A DNA stretch of 64,000 nucleotides. It comes from Lactarius indigo (lineage: Eukaryota > Basidiomycota > Agaricomycetes > Russulales > Russulaceae). Both the position numbers and the translations under genes were made by a program. Positions 43,124 to 53,929 of this stretch are shown one piece after another; within the stretch, counting starts at the first letter, position 1, and every line of letters begins with the position of its first letter. The notes beneath the pieces are model-generated. The model saw only the letters and a list, made by a program, of their open reading frames with translations, had not been told where the DNA came from and made no database searches. The stretch covers positions 124,001 to 188,000 of the forward strand of contig JAFKAC010000058.1 in assembly GCA_025766275.1 (NCBI GenBank), in the 5' to 3' direction.

Positions 43124-46100
43124 GGCGTTGGGCGGTTTCACTGCGCGGGACAGCGGCTTGAAGCCGAAAGAGCTTGTCTTCTGTGAGGAAGACTTCGGGC
43201 TCACCGGTGTCGGGGTTTGTAAGGGCATACATTGGCGGAGGTGCTGGTTGAGTTGTTGCTGGATCGTCGTCGAGAGTTCCCTGTATGGGCACAGGGAATC
43301 GTTGCAGTGTCTGGTGCAGTTCTTCACTAGTGATAGGGCCGTCTTCCTCATGCTGCACGGCGGTACGGCTTCTTCTCGCAGTTCCAATGGCTGCGGTGTC
43401 GTCGGCGGGGTTGGAGTCGACAAGTGTGGCGGAGGAGTCGTTGACAAGGGTAGAGAGGAGTGCGAGCTGGTCATTGCGTCGAGTAGAGGACATGAAGTGA
43501 ATGGGAGATGGGGACTTATCACGACAAGAGGTCCTCCTTATATGCGTTTCCCGATCAGGGTTTGAATGTTTAAACTCTCGAACGGCTTCGTTGGCAAATA
43601 CGTCATCCTTATCTATCCATTGATTGTCTGAGTCAGGGTAGCCCTTCCATTTGACAAGATACTGGAGCCGACGTCTTCTGCCGAATCGCCGAGAGTCTAG
43701 AATCTTCTCAACCTCGTATTCTTCTTCGTTATCAACCAAATCAGGTGGTGGGCGCTGATAGTTTGGTCCGTGCATGGGTGTTTCATGATAAGGTGTGAGA
43801 AGATCTATGTGGAAGACATCATGGATGCTCCACTGCATGGGAAGTTCGAGGCAATAGTTGACAGGGGACATCACCTGGACAACCTTAAATGGTCCATGCC
43901 GTTTAGCAGCTAGTTTCGCGGTTGGTTGGTGTGTGCGTAAGTGGCGTCCTTCGAGCCACACGAGGTCTCCTTCTTTGAACTTGGGCGTATCTTTGTGTTT
44001 GACCCATGACTTTTGCGCCCGGAGCATGCAGGAGAAGGCACACTGTCGTGCCTGTTTGAATTGATCCAGCCTCAGTGATACTTGCGGGATAGGAGAAGGT
44101 CTATCGGTCCAATCAGCGCGAGGATTGAACCCTGATAAAAGAAAGAAGGGGGACTCTCGCGTGGTTTCATTGGGCCAATTGTTATGCGTGAATTCTGCCA
44201 TGGGTAGATAGTGGACCCAGTCGTCTTGTCATTCATTTACCCAGAAACGGAGATATTGTTCCAGCCATTGGTTTGTCCTTTCTGATTGGCCGTCAGTTCT
44301 GGGGTGATAAGCGGTTGAGATATTCTGGCTGATGCCAAGGATCTTGCATATCTCTCGCATGAACTTGGACGCGAAGCGGGGGTCTCGATCACTGATAACA
44401 CACGAGGGGAGTCCAAATCGTGGGAAAACGTGAGAGATGTACAAGGCGGCTGTTCCTTCAGCCGTTATTTCTTCGTTGCACGGTATAAAAACAACTGCTT
44501 TGGTACAATCGTGGTCGGTTACCATCAGAATAGAGTCGTAACCACGAGAGACTGGTAGTTTGGTAATAAAGTCCACTGCAATAGTCTCGAATGGCAGGGC
44601 TTCCGGTTTGGGGTAAATGGGTTGTAGAGGTGCTCTGATGGGACGAAGATTGACTTTGTGTCGTTGGCATTCTGCACAGCCTTTGACATAGTCCTGAACG
44701 TCGTTTTTCATCTGCGGCCACCAGTAATGTCGTTCGGTGAGTTGGAGAGTTCATTTGATACCCGGATGACTGTAAACAGGGGAATCATGATGGGCAGCGA
44801 TGATAGTACGCTTGTCGTGGATGCCGCCGGTGACCACTCGACGTCCATCCTTATACCACGTTCCTTCGATGTCCTTTAGTTTATGAGCATCGACCCAAGG
44901 TTTCAACTTAGCTATGTCTTGTTCATAAATAGGATGTTCGGGGATCATTTCTGTTGGTAAGATCTCGGGTCTCCAGTGCGGATGTTGGGGTTCTTCTAGT
45001 GTGGTGGCACGTGCGAAAACGCTTTCTGGTAATACGGTTACCCCTTCATTGTCGTTCTCTCCTTGATCGTAATCCGGTCTTCTTGACAGCGCGTCAGCGC
45101 GTCCATTGGAAGTGCCCTTGATGTGGTGAATCTCAAAATCGTATTTGGAGAGTTCAAGTACTTCCCTGGCCACACGCCTGCTAATATTTTGTGGCGATTT
45201 CCAGTACTGCAGGTTAAGGTGGTCAGAAAATACTTTGATTTTATGGGGCGAACCCGCTAAGAGGGGTCTCCAATGGCGGAAGGCTTTGACGATTGCTAGG
45301 AGTTCGAGGTCGTAAATGTCATAATTTCTCTCGGCTTCGTTGAGGGTGGATGAGTAGTAGCCGATAGGGTGCCGTTTGCTGTCTGCCTTTCGTTGAAGAA
45401 GGACTGCACCCGTGGCGAAACCGGATGCGTCAACTTCTAATTCGAATTGTTGTGTGAGATCTGGGTGCGCTAAGACAGGTTCGCTAGTGACGAGAGTTTT
45501 AAGGTCTTGGAATGCCTTTTCTTCTTCGTTCCCCCAATGCCATTCGGTGTCTTTGCGTGTGAGCTTGTTAAGTGGTCGTGCTTTGGTTGCGAACCCTCGT
45601 ATAAAGGGGCGGTAAAAATTGCAAAATCCAAGGAAGGAGCGGACATCCTTAACTTTGGTTGGCGTTGGCCAGTCTTTGATGCCCGAAATTTTGACAGGGT
45701 CCATGCGTGTCACCCCCTTTTCAAGGATTACCCCCAGGTAATCCATACGTGGGGAGTGGAAGAGGCACTTCTCAAGTTTGTAATATAGGTCATGTTCCAC
45801 GGATACGCGGAGTACGTCCTTGACGGCTTCTATATGATCTGGCAGCAAGTGGTTAAGTCCTGTAGTGATGCCAATGTCGTCCATGTAGACCCGGATAACG
45901 GTGCCCCGTTTTTCATGTTTGGCGATGATGTCCCTGAAGATGAAATTCATCATAGTCTGGAACGTTGCCGGAGAGTTGGTTAAGCCGAAAAACATCACCG
46001 TTGGTTCGAATAGTCCATAACACGTTTTGAACGCAGCTTTCTCTTCATCCCCTTCCTTGATACGTATGTTGTTGTACCCCCATCTAACGTCGAGTTTAGT

Positions 46101-47126
46101 ATAGATGTGGGCGTTACTAAGGTCGGTAATGAGATCAGAGATGAGGGGAAGAGGATATTGGTTGCGGATGGTGACAGCGTTGATTTTCTGGTAGTCTTGG
46201 ACAGGTCGCAGTTTTCCATCCTTCTTCTTAATGAAGAAGAAGGATGAGGCATATGGAGATTTAGAGGGTCGTATATACCCTTTCTTGAGTTGTTCATTGA
46301 TCCATTCGCGTAGTTTTTTGTCCTCTTCTTGTGTCATGGGGTATATTTTGCAGTCGATTGCGTCGGCCGTTCCTGGTTTAAATTCAATGGCGTGATCCCA
46401 GGGCCTGCTGGGTGGAAACCTGTCTGATGCCTCTTTGCTGAAGAGGCGCTCGAACTCGCGATATTCAGGAGGTAACTCAGCTTTGGTGACGTATTGTTGG
46501 GCGGCAATGGCAAGATCTGTAGCGGTTGCTCTGATTCGGCACCCTTCTTCGAATTGTTGTCGTTGTTCGTCTGTGATGACACAGGAATGTACTATTTCAT
46601 AGTCATCATCCTGGACAGTGATTGTCGCAACTACCGGCGTTGTCTTAATATAGGGGTTAGTGGAGCGAATGATAATCGGAAGCATATCCTCGTGAATGGC
46701 CGCCTGCGACCATTTGATATGGGGATCATAGGTAGCGAGCCAGGGATAGCCCAATACGATGTCTTTGTTGCCGATATCTGTGATAAGGAAACGAATTTCC
46801 TTGTGAATGCCTTTAGTTTGGACATCGACATCTGTATAATGCGTGATACGCCCCGATTTGTTCTCCGTGTTGTCGATATTCCATATCTTTTTTGGGACGT
46901 CGAGTAACTTGGTCCCAAGTCCCATCCTTTTTGCGAAGGAGGGCTTCATGAAGCAATGGGTTGCTCCTGAGTCGACTAATGCTCGTATATCGGCCATTGC
47001 GTAACTGGTGCGAATCGATACTGGAACTCTCATAGAACGATAGCGAGTCATGATTACACTGTTACAATTAACTGCCCTCACCCAGGCCGATGGGTTCAGG
47101 CGTCCTGAAAACCCTCCTTTTTCCAC
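43110..47126 (-). pseudogene. Gypsy Pol polyprotein with chromodomain, two nonsense codons
   Basis: One minus-strand frame of 1,339 codons from ATG 47,124-47,126. Domains: aspartic protease DSGAT (residues 52-56); reverse transcriptase about 265-440 with YMDD (414-417); RNase H starting near VDASGFATGAVLLQ (about 563); integrase with an HHCC finger, Asp in VDFITKLP and SDRDPRF, and Glu in DGQSERTNQ; chromodomain about 1136-1190 (YEVEKILDSRRF ... YLVKWKGYPDSDNQWI). TGA codons at residue 792 (44,751-44,753, between HPGIK and TLQLTERHYW) and residue 966 (44,229-44,231, between FWVNE and QDDWVHYL) interrupt it. The same frame resumes after both, and an Arg CGA codon would fit each. The chromodomain normally steers integration to chromatin carrying a given histone mark. 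Confidence 0.93.
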
Positions 47127-48760
47127 AATTGTTGGAGGATGATGTCTTTCACATCGTCCGATTCTCCTGCTACTCCATTAAGCCAGTCGCTGGCACGCTG
47201 TTGAGGGGGTACATCTTGAACCGCCCTGGTAGCAACCTCCGGTTCTTGTTGATGATAATCGGTGTCGATATACCGACTGGTTGACGCTTGGGGTTGGTAT
47301 TCCTTTCGTAGTTGTCTACAATCGTGGGCCATGTGTCCGTCCTTTCCACAATTATAACATGTGACTGGCCTTTGGTTATTACGTCCTCCTCCTCTTTGGA
47401 GGAATCCTCCTCTTGGTCGGTATGGAGGACGAGGGGCAAGTATGTCTTCTGCCCCTGCAAGTCGCCCTCGAATTCTATCTGCGGAGGTGTCCATGGCGTT
47501 TGGATCTCGAGGTAGGTTTCTTGGTTGCCAAGAACTTCTTGGCGGTCCTTGCCATTGTCGTTGTTGGCATTGTCGTCCTTGTCCTTGTCCTGGTGGCACT
47601 CCTTTGTTTAATACCGCCTTGAGGTGAAGATACTGCTGTTGACGGGTAGTTGCAGCTTCCTTCCATTCGCGGTAGTTACGGGGGTTGTCGAGGGTGTAGA
47701 CCTTCTCATACAAGTCTTTTGGTAGTCCGCTTGTGAATAGATCCAATGTCTGGGGATCATCAAGCCAATACTGAGCGCGGCATATCAATTGTTCGAACTG
47801 AGTGCAATACTCATCTAGATTGCCCCCAATCATCTTGACTCCTTTTTTGAGCTCATATTGAGCCTGTTCTTGTTCCATCGTATTGCGGAAACGCTGCATG
47901 AAGCTGCGCGTGACTTCATTCCATAATCCTTCGCTGGTACGGGGTATGCCAACTTGTATTTGGCCGTTAAGCCAGGTAAGCATCGCCAATACCCATTCGC
48001 TAACATTGACACCCTTGATGTAAGAAAGGAAGAGTAGGGCGCGTCGGTATGGGGTTGCCATAATGCCTTCGTTGGCGTTCATGCCCCAGTAGACATGCCA
48101 TTGGGTGAGAAACGCCTCAACTTTTGCGCATTCTCCGTCGAATACTGTGGGTGCTTCACCAGCCAATTTGTTACTTGGAGGGGGAATAATAGGACCTGCA
48201 CCTGGTAGTCCTCCTCCCGGTGGTCCTCCTGGAAATCCCCCAGGGAATCCTCCGAATCCAGGTCCTCTTGATGGGGGTCTTCCTCCTGGTAAGTTGCCAG
48301 GGGGTCCGCCCCCACCACTAGGAGGGTCAGCTACGTCTGGCCCAATGGCACGGTGGATTGCTACATTGTCTTCAGTCATTCGATGACCGGTATAAGGGTT
48401 AATAGGAGCTAGATTAGCCCTGGATTCTTCTGCGATGCGTCTTTGTTCTTCTAGGGCTATCTGATCCCTTGCTTCGGTGGTGAGCTGCAGTTCTTCTTGT
48501 GTGATGGTGGCAGTTGCCATTGCGATTGCTGGGCTGTGGATGTGAATTACTTCTGGTTCTGGTTGGTGAATAGTGAGGGACTCAGTTCGTTGTATAATGT
48601 GATCTCCAATCACTCCTAAACTGGCTTCTTCTGCCGGTGTTGTTCCCCTGCTTGGAGATTGGCTTTCAGAAGCTTCTTCTCCACTGATTCCTTCGTCTGT
48701 ATGTTCTTGTGCTTGTCCGTCAATAGGACCGTAATCTGCGCGACTATTGAGTTCTCGCAC
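47096..48760 (-). CDS. Gypsy Gag (554 aa)
   Basis: Starts MRELNSRADYGPIDGQAQ. A Gly/Pro-rich stretch (GGRPPSRGPGFGGFPGGFPG) leads into the retrotransposon gag domain (about residues 200-380: VEAFLTQWHVYWG ... WLDDPQTLDLFTSGLPKDLY). A Pro/Gln/Arg-rich segment and a CCHC knuckle CYNCGKDGHMAHDC near residue 478 follow. Gag ends QLWKKEGFQDA and overlaps the pol ATG by 31 bases in another frame, so Pol is made by frameshifting or reinitiation. No defects were seen. Confidence 0.9.
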   Translation of the reverse strand: MRELNSRADYGPIDGQAQEHTDEGISGEEASESQSPSRGTTPAEEASLGVIGDHIIQRTESLTIHQPEPEVIHIHSPAIAMATATITQEELQLTTEARDQIALEEQRRIAEESRANLAPINPYTGHRMTEDNVAIHRAIGPDVADPPSGGGGPPGNLPGGRPPSRGPGFGGFPGGFPGGPPGGGLPGAGPIIPPPSNKLAGEAPTVFDGECAKVEAFLTQWHVYWGMNANEGIMATPYRRALLFLSYIKGVNVSEWVLAMLTWLNGQIQVGIPRTSEGLWNEVTRSFMQRFRNTMEQEQAQYELKKGVKMIGGNLDEYCTQFEQLICRAQYWLDDPQTLDLFTSGLPKDLYEKVYTLDNPRNYREWKEAATTRQQQYLHLKAVLNKGVPPGQGQGRQCQQRQWQGPPRSSWQPRNLPRDPNAMDTSADRIRGRLAGAEDILAPRPPYRPRGGFLQRGGGRNNQRPVTCYNCGKDGHMAHDCRQLRKEYQPQASTSRYIDTDYHQQEPEVATRAVQDVPPQQRASDWLNGVAGESDDVKDIILQQLWKKEGFQDA

Positions 48761-49839
48761 GTCGATGTCGCAGTTGTAGTTTCTTCCTGCTGGTCGTACA
48801 ATGTCCCAGCGATGATCTATGGGGTTCCAAGTAACCTCGGTCCAACAGAGGTGTTCGAAATTGAACTCAACGGGTCGGAAACGGTTAGGGCCATTAAATT
48901 CTACGAAATACCCGGTGTCTTCTCCTCGTTCTTGTAGCAGTATGACTTATCGCTTACAACTAGACCAAGGTGAAGGTTAGCGAACTGAACTGGGAGCACA
49001 CCCAAGCCTAGCGCGGAGACAAGTCACGCGCCGAACGTACAGTCACTGCGGAGGGTAGACACACGTGAGGTCTTTATGCAAGACCAAAGGTCAGGTGATC
49101 ACGCAGTGGCACGCTGAGTGGAGAACCAAGAGGACAAGTTAACATTGGAGAAGTAAGGGAAGTACAAGAGGAATACGCACCTGAGTGGAGAACCAAGAGG
49201 ACAAGTTGGTTCCACTCAGGACGCTACATGAGGGTTTATATACACTGCTGCGGCTGAGTTTGAATTACCATAGAACCTTGTTACTAAAGGTACGTGTAAT
49301 AGTAATGAGTCAGACGCTGATGCGTCGTGTCTAATAATAGCGTTATCTATTGTGCTGACTGATGCACAGTCATTAACGCTGACAGAACAATGACGTGTCC
49401 TTATCTATGAGTCACAACCCTATAACAACGTAGTCTAGAACTGTCTAGAATGTTCCCTGCTTATCGTCCAATGAAACTACTTTACTAATGAGGAAGGTGA
49501 CCAAAAAGAGGTAACATCCGTTTAAGGAGGTTACTATCTCAGGGTCACGTGCTTGAGAGTGCACATGTTGGCATCACGTGACTAACCATCTTATCATATC
49601 TAATGATAAGGACTTGGATGTTTGACACAACGTTGGAGACTCGTATCTCTACCAAATAAATCCGTAAAAATACAGAAAAATAAGGTAAAAATAGAGCGTC
49701 CGTGACAGTTCTCTCCACTGAGCTGCTCCTAAGAATCTTGTCGGTACGTTGCGGTCTCCTCGTCGTTCAATATGATAAGGACGGAAGGACGTCCACTGGT
49801 CTCTGGTCGAGTACGCCACAATGAGGATCTTGGTCTTAA
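48761..49839 (-). other. Gypsy leader region
   Basis: About 1.1 kb between 5' LTR and gag. It contains a direct repeat CTGAGTGGAGAACCAAGAGG (49,113-49,132 and 49,182-49,201). The bases inside the LTR on the minus strand (TTAAGACCAAGATCCTCATT) were not matched to a known tRNA primer. Parts resemble LTR-like sequence, but no target duplication was found. Confidence 0.5.
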
Positions 49840-50346
49840 TGTTACGCTCCACCGGCGTTAGTCCGACTTGGACTTAGAGTAGGCGTAATCGACTTAGCGA
49901 AGATAAGTGAATGGGGATTCATATCAACCCAACACAAGCTGAACAGGGGCACTTCGGGCACACACTGCAGCGAAAGGCAAAGAAGAGTATCCCTTGGTGG
50001 ATACAAGCGGAGGTACGCTTAGTCGGAGACTAAGGGCAAGCAAAAGACGAGTCAAGTGGTGGATTGAAGAAGACCAAGATGGGGACTCTTGGTCTTCCGA
50101 GTCAACTACTTATACAGATACACGCGGGCTTTAAAGCGCCGCTGGAATAGTACGTAACCAATAGCGTGACTAGCTCGAACCCTAGTACAGCTATCCTAGG
50201 AATGAGTCATACATGAGTCACAATCACATGCGAACTACTATGCTGACTGATGCGAAGTAAGAGTCCATGACTAATACTGATACCGGACTGTAGTCATAAC
50301 CAGTCATGAGTCGTGTGTAATGAGTCATCAAGTCCGTACTGTAACA
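49840..50346 (-). repeat. Gypsy 5' LTR
   Basis: 507 bp, differing from the 3' LTR at seven sites, all transitions. Confidence 0.93.
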
Positions 50347-50350
50347 TATG

Positions 50351-50494
50351 GGTCTAACAATAAAGATAAACAAAAGCGGTCCGTATGAGTCCGGAGTGTC
50401 CATAAGTCCATAAGGGACAGATACCATATTTAGTATGTGGGCTGACTCAATCAGATCCCACAAGACATGTGACTTTAACAGTCGCATCTCAACA
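50351..50494 (-). repeat. Copia 5' LTR, third piece
   Basis: Matches 28,856-28,999 of the intact LTR and ends CATCTCAACA before the AGGAC duplication. Confidence 0.92.
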
Positions 50495-50499
50495 AGGAC

Positions 50500-50546
50500 A
50501 TCGATAGAGCCATCTTCTTGGTGTCATCGGAGTACCAGCGGACCAT
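50500..50546 (-). pseudogene. First exon piece of the E2 DDE transposase
   Basis: Minus-strand ATG at 50,544-50,546 gives MVRWYSDDTKKMALSM. It joins in frame, across the copia insertion and one AGGAC copy, to SLHGLRDSEISDITG at 28,461. The perfect join shows that the copia inserted into a coding exon. Confidence 0.85.
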
Positions 50547-50776
50547 TGTTAAAGGGATTGGAAGGGACGACGAAAGGCCCTCAGGGATGCAGACTTGCCA
50601 GTTGCACGATGCCGAACTAGTAACGCAGATAACTATTCAATAACCCTATTTTTCCGAGACATCTATTCAATAACCCCCAATAATGTACGATAGCTCGATT
50701 TCTCGAGAATTTCCCACTCTACTGAACTATGAACCCCGCTCTTGAGTTTGGATGTCCGGCTGTGTGCTAAAAAATG

Positions 50777-50803
50777 AATCGGCAACTGTTATGAAAACTG
50801 CAA
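50777..50803 (-). repeat. E2 right terminal inverted repeat
   Basis: Counterpart of 24,137-24,163. TA follows at 50,804-50,805. Confidence 0.85.
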
Positions 50804-50805
50804 TA

Positions 50806-51979
50806 AAATGGCCGGCCCCAACCCATCGCTTGGATCCAATGCTCACGGGATTACTGAAATTCTTCCCATCCCCATCGACAATCCTGTATCAGTCCCTCTC
50901 TTCTCAACCTTCAACGCAGAATAGAATGACTGGAAGGGTTATATTGCACGTCCCAGATAAAATACCCATTGAGAGATATACGTTGTTCTGTCGGTGCGTG
51001 ACTCAGAGCTAGTTTGTCCCCTCATATTCTCCGTCTCGCCTTTTCCTCCCTCCCATTCTTCTCTCTTCAACGGGTCGGAAGGACATTCATAGCTTGGGGA
51101 ATCTGACGGAGTGCAGTGAATAAACGTATAGCATAAACTGAGGCCGAGGTGGCAAACTTGGAGAGGCCATCCTTGTATCCATTGCGCAACTTCGCTGGCC
51201 GTATTCATGACGACTTTGCCCCCACAGCCATGTCTCGTACCGCTGCGCTAGCCCTGTTTCCCTTACCAGTCCAGATACACCTCCCTCGTCCGTACCCGCC
51301 CCATGTCACGTCGACGAAAACATCACTGATGTTCTGCCGCTTAACTCCCACTCCGCTCTTCGGACTACCATTGAAAAGTGACATTTCTCAGGATCTGATA
51401 CAAGGCGGCACAGACGCCTCCATGAACCCTCTCCATCTCCGCCCTGAACCTTTGGCATATACTCCTCCCTCAATGACCTTTATCTGCTCACCTGATGCCG
51501 TCACCATCCAGCACATCGTAGACCACCGCACTTCGTCTGGTGCTTTAGAAGTTCCATTGCTACTTTTTCCCATTCAGGTCCTAGACGATTTGCCCCATTC
51601 ACTTCCGCGGGCATCTTTGAACTCTTCCGTGACTGGATGTAACTACGCATATTTTCCGCCAGAATATCATTCATCGCCGCTGGCCCCTGCTTCTCCTGGC
51701 CCATCTCGTGCATGGTCGTCCTCTGTACCTGACTTAGGCAGCGCGGCTGAAGGAGAGGGTGGCGCGACGGCTGCGTTGCACAAAGAAAGGGACGCTCTTG
51801 ACCCCTCTTCGGTGGTTCTGGAAACTGTTATGACTGCCCCAGATCTTCCACCACAGTTTCCGCCAGCGTCGTCAGTTACTCACACAGCCGTCGCAAATCC
51901 TTCGCAGTGCCCTCTTGTTGTCGAGCATACAGAACCCCACCCTCCGCACGCATCGTTTGACCAGTATGATATCGCGTGA
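50806..51979 (+). pseudogene. DUF6535 unit C, 3' remnant
   Basis: From about 51,149 an open frame (PSLYPLRNFAGRIHDDFAPT ... PPQFPPASSVTHTAV) aligns with the Pro/Ser-rich tails of B, D and E, including the end QYDIA where relatives have YDIV or YDMV. Frame changes are needed upstream (RIHDDFAPTA aligns with HIHDDGDTA in E). The membrane exon is absent. The stretch 50,880-50,950 resembles 18,715-18,785 of remnant A. It is therefore a decayed short-form copy, cut on its left by E2. Confidence 0.65.
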
Positions 51980-53029
51980 AGCATCCCTCATATAATATGT
52001 GTTCTTGTTATACCTTCAATGCGTGGCACTCTCGTTTCGGGATTTTCTGATGTATCTAACACCATACTTACAAGACCCGGAAAAATATGTGTAACATCGG
52101 TTTCTTCCATTATCGTATTTCTCTATGTATTCCCGCGAGAAAGACGCTCTCACACTTCCCATCCAATCAGAACTCCACATCTCCCCCGACCTACGTAGAA
52201 GTATCGGCGCTCCCCAGGCTCTTGCTAATCGTACATATAACGCGCAATATTTTCAAAGAACCCAATTTCCATGCGTCGCAACATCAGGCGAAAACATGAC
52301 AGGGTTCGTATGGCGATTCAGGTTTAGGTGACTTGCTTTGAGAATAGGTAGCTAAGTATGCATAACCGCGAGTACTAGCCTGAGAGCGGAGGGATGTGAA
52401 CGAGGAAGGGGAGAGTTGCTCGATTCCCCCGTGCCAGAACCACTTTCTCGGATGCCTGAGCGTCTTTTCATAATCAGTATATATACTCTACGATGGTAGA
52501 CGAACAGGACAAGGGGACGCACCCTGACTTTTCACCACTGAATTAGCCTTCCTCCGCCTGCCACACAATGCAGATGACCGAAAGCATCACCGACGAGGTA
52601 CTCTACCTTACTGCTGCGATTCGGTATTGCAAACTCCGAAGCGTGATGGTGATTATGTAAGCAATACGTCGGTCGACTCACGAGAAATCAGCGGGGGTGT
52701 GTTGTTGAGCAGTCACTGAAGAATATACGAGTCGAGTTGGAGGGTTGTATATAGTGACCACAGGGTAGATGATAAGTCTTAGACGCCATCGTAAGTGGTC
52801 GTGGTCGAGTCTCGCGGGCCTTGAATGGGGAGAAAGGAGAGTCTGGAGGATGTAGCCGTAAGTCGTCTCAGGCTGGCATCTCAGAAGCTCAACGCCTTTA
52901 TATTCAGCACATATTTTCCTTTCCGAATAGACATGTGTCTGGTAGTCGGCAAGAATCTAGTAGATATGATTAGCGAAAGAGAACGCGGAGTTACCCTGCG
53001 AGGTCATATTGTGTCCTGGGTCTACATCA
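51980..53029. other. Region between remnant C and partner copy 3
   Basis: Open frames are below about 75 codons, and none shows a recognisable motif or a consistent exon structure. I see no supported gene. Confidence 0.4.
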
Positions 53030-53860
53030 TGGCCAAGCCGCAAGGGTAGTGAAAATGGACGGGGTAGTCACAACCCAGCGCTTTACTCGTGTCACGTACA
53101 CGTACCGTATTCCGGTGGTGTCTGCGTGCCCGTGCTGCCAAGCGTGCGTGCAGGCCGTCCAGCCCAAGTCACTTCGGGATAACTGGAGGAGCGTGAAGAG
53201 TGAGTGAGCTTGCGCAGCGAGGGTCACGTCAAGTTTAAGGAGAAGGAGGGTCAAGACGACTATTGGGTCGGACAGGGCCATGGCGATTGCGATTGCGTCG
53301 AGTATTGCAAGCTGCGTGGCCTGCGATGCAAGAGGACATGCGCGAGTTTTGCATCGGTAGGCTACAGGTCTGTACGGAAAGCGGGGCGCATCAGCAGGTG
53401 AAGGGGAGAGAGGGGCAGAGGACGTACAATTGTCCCGCTTTGGAAAAGACTTCGCAAGACGCTCTCAAAAAAGCTTCTCTGAAGGCGTGATCTTCCATTC
53501 GTTCAGCCACCTCTTGACGAGAGAACTGTAACGTGTGCAATTTGTCGCTTGTGTCGGCAAGACCTGGGAGAGGGTTGTAGGATGAAAAATGGAGGGAATA
53601 TTGTCGTGGGTGCGTGTTGAAGTTCGTCAAAGCTTACGTAAATGGTTGATGAAGGCTAGGGGTGCTAGGAGACATCATAGCGAGGCAGAGACGCACACGT
53701 GGTACTTGAATATTATATCTTGAACGCAGACCCTGTAGTCGTGGGTGTGAAGATAGGATTTCTAGGGAATCGGTCGACCGCGTGTTTAATGTATGGGGAT
53801 AAAAAACGGTTGAAGGATCCTTCGATCTCTGTTGCAGGACGGTAATATGACGGCGGGTCA
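53030..53860 (-). pseudogene. Decayed minus-strand partner (copy 3)
   Basis: Segments in order on the minus strand: EIEGSFNRFLSPYIKHAVDR (about 53,820), MEDHAFREAFLRASCEVFSK (about 53,490), ALSDPIVVLTLLLLKLDVTL with AAQAHSLFTLL (about 53,280-53,170) and YVTRVKRWV (about 53,080). The same segments occur in copies 1, 2, 4 and 5. The frame changes between segments, and the donor kept in other copies is damaged here. No domain is recognised. Confidence 0.5.
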
Positions 53861-53929
53861 AAGGAGACGACTTCCCCGAGGGGAGTAGGGCAAAAGTGGC
53901 AGGTAATCTAACCGGTTAAGTGGTCAGTG

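Larger units (their letters stand above)
41784..50346 (-). mobile_element. Chromodomain gypsy (Ty3-type) LTR retrotransposon in the copia LTR
   Basis: LTRs of 507 bp at 41,784-42,290 and 49,840-50,346 flank gag, pol and a third ORF, all on the minus strand. The target duplication is TATG or ATATG (41,779-41,783 and 50,346-50,350), ambiguous by one base because the LTR ends in A. The intact copia LTR shows the empty site CCATATATGGGTC. The LTRs differ at seven positions. Confidence 0.95.
28462..50494 (-). mobile_element. Copia (Ty1-type) LTR retrotransposon carrying nested insertions
   Basis: Complete element in minus orientation: 3' LTR 28,462-28,999, pol ORF, leader, and 5' LTR starting at 35,355 and ending at 50,494. 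The target duplication AGGAC is at 28,457-28,461 and 50,495-50,499. The 5' LTR lies in three pieces (35,355-35,673; 41,709-41,783; 50,351-50,494) totalling 538 bp, exactly the length of the intact LTR. Where readable, the two LTRs differ at about four positions, so the element is young. A solo LTR sits in the reverse transcriptase. Confidence 0.95.
24137..50803 (-). mobile_element. E2: Tc1/mariner-like DNA transposon, enlarged by nested retroelements
   Basis: Terminal inverted repeats of 27 bp with two mismatches (24,137-24,163 and 50,777-50,803; outer bases TTGCGGTTTTCATAACA / TTGCAGTTTTCATAACA). TA lies directly outside both ends (24,135-24,136 and 50,804-50,805), as expected for the Tc1/mariner superfamily. 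Removing the copia block and its duplication leaves about 4.6 kb with two genes: a proline-rich passenger (+) and a DDE transposase (-). The transposase start (50,546) and body (27,410-28,461) lie on opposite sides of the copia block, which independently confirms that both ends belong to one element. Confidence 0.85.

Noticed and set aside
43124..43522. N-terminal extension of the third gypsy ORF
   Set aside because: It lies entirely inside the pol tail in another frame and is Ser/Pro/Thr-biased as expected of a shadow; the ATG at 43,123 fits a reinitiation start.
52087..52331. Small plus-strand frames after remnant C
   Set aside because: Two overlapping frames of about 70 codons, with no motif and no consistent exon partner.
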